In this document: positions 60,700-64,000 of the stretch, piece after piece | Layout of the letters: every line of letters starts with the position of its first letter | How positions within the stretch are numbered: position 1 is the stretch's first letter | NCBI RefSeq assembly: GCF_001640025.1 | Contig: NC_031672.1 | Location: 3,534,001-3,598,000, forward strand | Length of the DNA stretch: 64,000 nucleotides | From: Sugiyamaella lignohabitans | Taxonomy: Eukaryota; Ascomycota; Dipodascomycetes; Dipodascales; Trichomonascaceae | Direction: 5' to 3' | The notes under the pieces: generated by a model | What the model was told of the DNA's origin: nothing | What the model saw: only the letters and a program-made list of their open reading frames with translations | Databases searched by the model: none | Translations under genes and position numbers: made by a program

Positions 60700-62303
60700 C
60701 TATAGAGAGGTGCCGATTGCTTCAATCTGTTCCAGAAGCTGATCGATAGTCTCAGTAGTTACGCTGTGTTGAAGTTAGTAAAAAGAGTTCGTTATACAAA
60801 AGGAACCAACCTGCCGTGGGCTAGCGAGATTTCTAAACCTCGAGGAGTACGCCACCGTGACACAAACGACTCGGGTAGACTTCTTACTTACTTGGGGGAA
60901 TTAACCACTACACGGAAAAACTCTCCTGTTCCACTTGAGTGTGGTGAATAATCGACTAAAAATTTTCCTCGCTTGAAAAGTTGGCTCACTATTTGGCGAG
61001 TGTGGTTCGAGTTTTCTTCAGCTTTTTCTGAGATGGATTTGAACTGAGTTGATGGATGGTTGAAATAGAAACATGTTTGAAGACATGGAGGAGGGAGATC
61101 CGAGATCAAAGTAAACTTATCAGATTCATGGACCTTGCGAGCAAGGTACTCGGTGACACTAAAGGAATGGTCGATACGTTCGCCAAATCCCTTTGTACCA
61201 TACCAGTTCCAGGCAAGATACATCTTAAGAGCATCTGAACGACGACCACAGCCCATGGTGCCATCAGCCAAGTCAAAGTTATCATCACCATCATGGCTAT
61301 TGTGGAAGAGATATGGTGCTTGCAGAGAGTTTGCCTGTTGAAATGTAGCCTCGTCAGGAACCAGTAAGAATGAACAAGTACAAGGAACACCCAGCATTTT
61401 ATGTGGATTTACTGTGATACTGTTTGCACGGTGTGATCCCTTCAGCTTGTAGTTCTGCTTAGATGAGAAAATGACATTACCACCCCAGGATCCATCAATA
61501 TGAAACCATGTCTTATACTTTTCTGAAATATCTGCAATCGCATTAAAGTCGTCAAAAGATCCATATACAGTAGTTCCTGCAGTACCATTAATATATAGAG
61601 GGGTATACCCATCTTGAATTGTTTTTTGGATGAGCTGTTCAAGGTGATCTGTATCCATTGTACCATCAGGGCGAGTGTTGACTTTAAAAAGAGATCTACT
61701 ACCGAGGCCACAGAGAATAGCTGCTTTCTCAACACTGTAATGACAGTGGTTACTGGCATATACAGCGAACTTGTGGTTGCCATTTCCTTCAGTTTTGGTA
61801 TCTGGGAAGAGAATACTTCGTGCAATGTGAAGACTGTGGATATTCGAGTATGAACCACCGGGGAAGGTCAGTCCACCAGACCGTGATCCTGTAAAACCAA
61901 AAAGCTTGGCATACTCATGACCGGTCCTCTTTTCTATCAATGTCAGTGCTGGCGAGACCGTGAATACATGAACATTTGTATTGAGCATCGACAGAAGAAG
62001 GTCGCCTGCTACCCCCACGGAATTGTTCGAGGCATACAGTTTGTCCAAAAATCCATTGTGCCAAGTAACTACAGAGTTATCCAGAACAGTGTCAACATTT
62101 TTCAGCAAACCTTCGATTCCTTGGCCTTCTTCTGGGATAGAAATATTAACAGAGGTTGCTAAAGCCTTAGGATCGGCTGAACTTCCAATAGTCCCTGAAG
62201 GCGAATCTGCCACTCTAACGTACTCGACAAATGTTTTAGTTAATGATTCGAGAACGAGCTCTAACTCGTCGGCCCGACTTGAAGGAGAAATCGTAGCTGT
62301 CAT
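60700..62303 (-). CDS. Group II PLP decarboxylase (glutamate / cysteine-sulfinate type), two exons (60892-62303, 60700-60763)
   Basis: Pyridoxal-phosphate amino-acid decarboxylase of the GAD/CSAD group, with glutamate or a sulfinate analogue as likely substrate. The spliced product is 491 residues from ATG 62303. PLP lysine is Lys302 in NPHKMLGVPC; cofactor Asp is in WFHIDGSWGG (Asp270); the pyridine-stacking His is in the YASNHCHYSVEKAA block. The last exon is small: a 128-nt intron (donor GTAAGT, branch ACTAAC, acceptor ACACAG) joins FFRVVVNSP to NVTTETIDQLLEQIEAIGTSL, the conserved C-terminal helix. Unspliced, the frame stops one residue past the donor. Substrate cannot be decided from sequence. 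Confidence 0.92.
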
Positions 62304-63064
62304 TTCCAGAATAATATTTATGACCTTTTGTTTAAAGAGTGACTATAAAATGAAATTAATACTGATTTTCGTAATTTTGACATCATGCATAGTATTTCGA
62401 CATCTCTCACAAAATTCGGTAAGACCATGTCGATCATTTCGGCTGGACATTAACGGTCATATATATCAGTTGGACCGTAGCCTGGTAGTTATTTACTATC
62501 TGACTCCATTCTATATGAATTATGTCAATATGTTACTTTAAAGCTTTTTTATTCTGAAGAAGTCCAAAAAATAAAAATGGATGGGCCATTTAAATAGAAT
62601 GAGAGCGACGTTTAAATGACATATAGAGCTAATTTAGTCAAGCTAGACCAAAGACCAGAAAGTTCCGACCTTCACCCGGTTCAGTTTTTTTCTTTTTTAT
62701 TGTAGATTCACAACATCTGGAGTGATTTAGAAAATATAAACCACTACTACACGACATAGTGGAGATTTTCAGTGAGCTAATTTAATTGTGCGGGTTCATT
62801 TTGTGGTATAAGTGCGTGGCTTCAAAATTATATCAAAATATCAATCAATCAGTTTCTCCCCCTTATATTAATAATAATATTCTCCCCCTTTTCAATTTAA
62901 ATCAATCAATAGTTTTAATTCTATACACAAGTAATAGATCTCAAATAATATTAAGACCTATCATTTATACACCATTAAGAGTACCACGCTCGCATTTACC
63001 TGGCTGCGGGCAGTTTGGCAATTATTTTCCTTTATTCAAAAAAAAAAATTTTTTTTCTTAAACT
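62304..63064. other. Intergenic, AT-rich
   Basis: Decarboxylase promoter region followed by A/T-rich sequence with an A11/T8 tract at 63041-63058. No gene recognised. Confidence 0.45.
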
Positions 63065-64000
63065 TAATAATAATAATAATAATTAATCAATATTAAAGTC
63101 CTAACACAATTATACAACAACATTAAAATATTACTATACTCTCGTAATGATAGTAGGACTATTCTACTATTGGCCCCCTACAGGCTATACCTTCGTGTTG
63201 GTTTCAACATGTGCGCTAGATAGGCCGGATTCCCCAGAACCTCCCTTTCCGAGCAGTGGAAAACCTGAACACCTTTGAGTAACCTTAGTATTTACTCCAG
63301 TGGTCAGGGGAAACCGCTGCTAGCTAATTCTCCTTAGAGAACGTGCTATCTTAGCTTAAAAGTGACGGATTCGCCTTAAGGAAGGAGGCGACCGCTTTGA
63401 GACCCTTTCGGGTATCAAGAAGAGATGGTAGATCCAACTCACGGGATGCTTCGCGGAGGATCTGTCGATGTTCTTCAGTAAGTGGACAGTCGCGGAGGAT
63501 ATGCTCCACCGTTTCTTCAACTCCACATCGGCAATCATATCTACGATTACTGATTCGAAATCTCTGAAAGAACGAGCCCATTGCACCCATACCCGTTCTT
63601 AACTGAACCAACTTGCTTAGTTCTCCTCGCGGACTTTCATAAAGAAAAGGTCGCAGTGCATTCGCGTGCTTTGTAGAGTAGAGCCGGGGAGCTGTGAAGG
63701 ACCGGTAAAAAGCTCCTTTCGGCGACTGAGTGTACTCTATCTCCCATTTTTGGTAGCATTGTGATCTAATTTCCTTGCGTATAGATTTCTTCTGGCTGCT
63801 TGCTTTGGATATGGCTTCACTGTCTCTGGAAGCCCACGGGGGTTTCCAAAGTCTGTACCTGTCCTTTTTGATGTCCGTAGCTTCAACTGTCCTATACAAT
63901 TCATCCAATCGGTCACCCAGTATGGTTCCAGAATATAGCTTTCTAGCTCGAATGCGGTGGGGGTTATACCTATGAAGGTCACGATGGAGTCGTACTAAAT
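63065..64000 (-). mobile_element. 3' end of a non-LTR (LINE) retrotransposon, truncated by the window edge
   Basis: The minus strand carries the end of a reverse-transcriptase polyprotein (63351-64000), a 3' UTR of about 270 bp and, at 63065-63082, six TAA units on the plus strand (ATT/TTA on the element strand), a tail of the kind seen in I-like LINEs. The reading frame is open to the edge of the window, so the element continues beyond it. No long terminal repeat is seen. Confidence 0.8.
63351..64000 (-). CDS. LINE ORF2 C-terminal region (partial, 5' end beyond window)
   Basis: About 216 residues of the C-terminal part of a non-LTR retrotransposon polyprotein. The frame is open from the edge (LVRLHRDLHRYNPHRIRARK...) to the stop at 63351. 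Key features are the LRTG-MGAMGSFFQRFRI block and the CCHC-like knuckle CRCGVEETVEHILRDC, both usual after the RT and RNase H domains of LINEs. The RT domain itself is outside the window. Intact to its stop, so the element may be recent. Confidence 0.82.
   Translation of the reverse strand, partial: LVRLHRDLHRYNPHRIRARKLYSGTILGDRLDELYRTVEATDIKKDRYRLWKPPWASRDSEAISKASSQKKSIRKEIRSQCYQKWEIEYTQSPKGAFYRSFTAPRLYSTKHANALRPFLYESPRGELSKLVQLRTGMGAMGSFFQRFRISNRRYDCRCGVEETVEHILRDCPLTEEHRQILREASRELDLPSLLDTRKGLKAVASFLKANPSLLS

Noticed and set aside
1441..62303. CUG-Ser clade decoding
   Set aside because: CTG falls at conserved Leu positions (for example MSP1 LLQAP and TPS1 VCLVSSTRDG), so standard decoding fits.
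63737..63982. 81-residue minus-strand frame overlapping the LINE end
   Set aside because: The other frame (63351 to the edge) is longer, open to the edge and holds the LINE CCHC motif.

Overview
This is a nuclear DNA segment from a budding yeast (Saccharomycotina). It appears to be an early-branching, intron-bearing lineage outside the CUG-Ser clade; a Dipodascales/Trichomonascaceae relative (Sugiyamaella/Blastobotrys type) is my best guess, by inference. Reasons: the best-matching proteins are Dia2, Erv1, verprolin, Fks, Msp1, Tps1, Trp2, Ptc2/3, Osh6/7, Hgh1, Ugp1, RNase H1, Ypp1, Emc6 and Pet191. Twelve gene loci (one a pseudogene) carry introns with GTAAGT/GTATGT-like donors, CTAAC/CTAAT branch points and a short branch-to-acceptor distance. 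CTG codons sit at conserved leucines (for example in MSP1 and TPS1), so CTG reads Leu. Many of the longest open frames start at non-ATG codons; for a eukaryote I moved starts to ATG or to an upstream spliced exon.

Layout: 1-9 kb holds a DIA2-like F-box gene, an intradiol dioxygenase, an intron-containing tRNA-Arg, ERV1 and verprolin. 9.6-17.5 kb holds a decayed UBC6 copy, a glucan synthase and MSP1. 18-27 kb holds tRNA-Glu, TPS1, TRP2 and PTC2/3. 27-31 kb is a gene desert built from diverged repeats, followed by an orphan repeat-bearing ORF at 31 kb. 32-37 kb holds a TatD nuclease, a PTAR1-like prenyltransferase-alpha protein and OSH6/7. 37-42 kb is another desert. 42-46 kb holds HGH1, an MFS transporter and a cyanamide-hydratase-like HD protein. 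46-52 kb is UGP1 with a long upstream region. 52-64 kb holds tRNA-His, RNH1, YPP1, EMC6/PET191 (divergent), a group II PLP decarboxylase and the 3' end of a non-LTR retrotransposon running off the right edge.

The most striking feature is a GC-rich fold-back repeat: about 38 arms at 25 loci, each arm roughly 50-60 bp with nested hairpins, usually arranged as an inverted pair whose GCCTCC ends face outward. The best complete copies are about 142 bp with a related 22-bp core. Arms are absent from every exon I recognise but sit inside introns of MSP1, TPS1, PTC2/3 and TatD and probably the UGP1 5'UTR intron. There their orientation relative to the splice sites is always the same. Some diverged copies keep their hairpins through paired changes. 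I regard this family as the candidate undescribed system.

Metabolically, FKS, TPS1 and UGP1 all make or use UDP-glucose; EMC6, MSP1, ERV1 and PET191 serve membrane-protein or mitochondrial quality control and assembly. I see no operon-like logic linking them.
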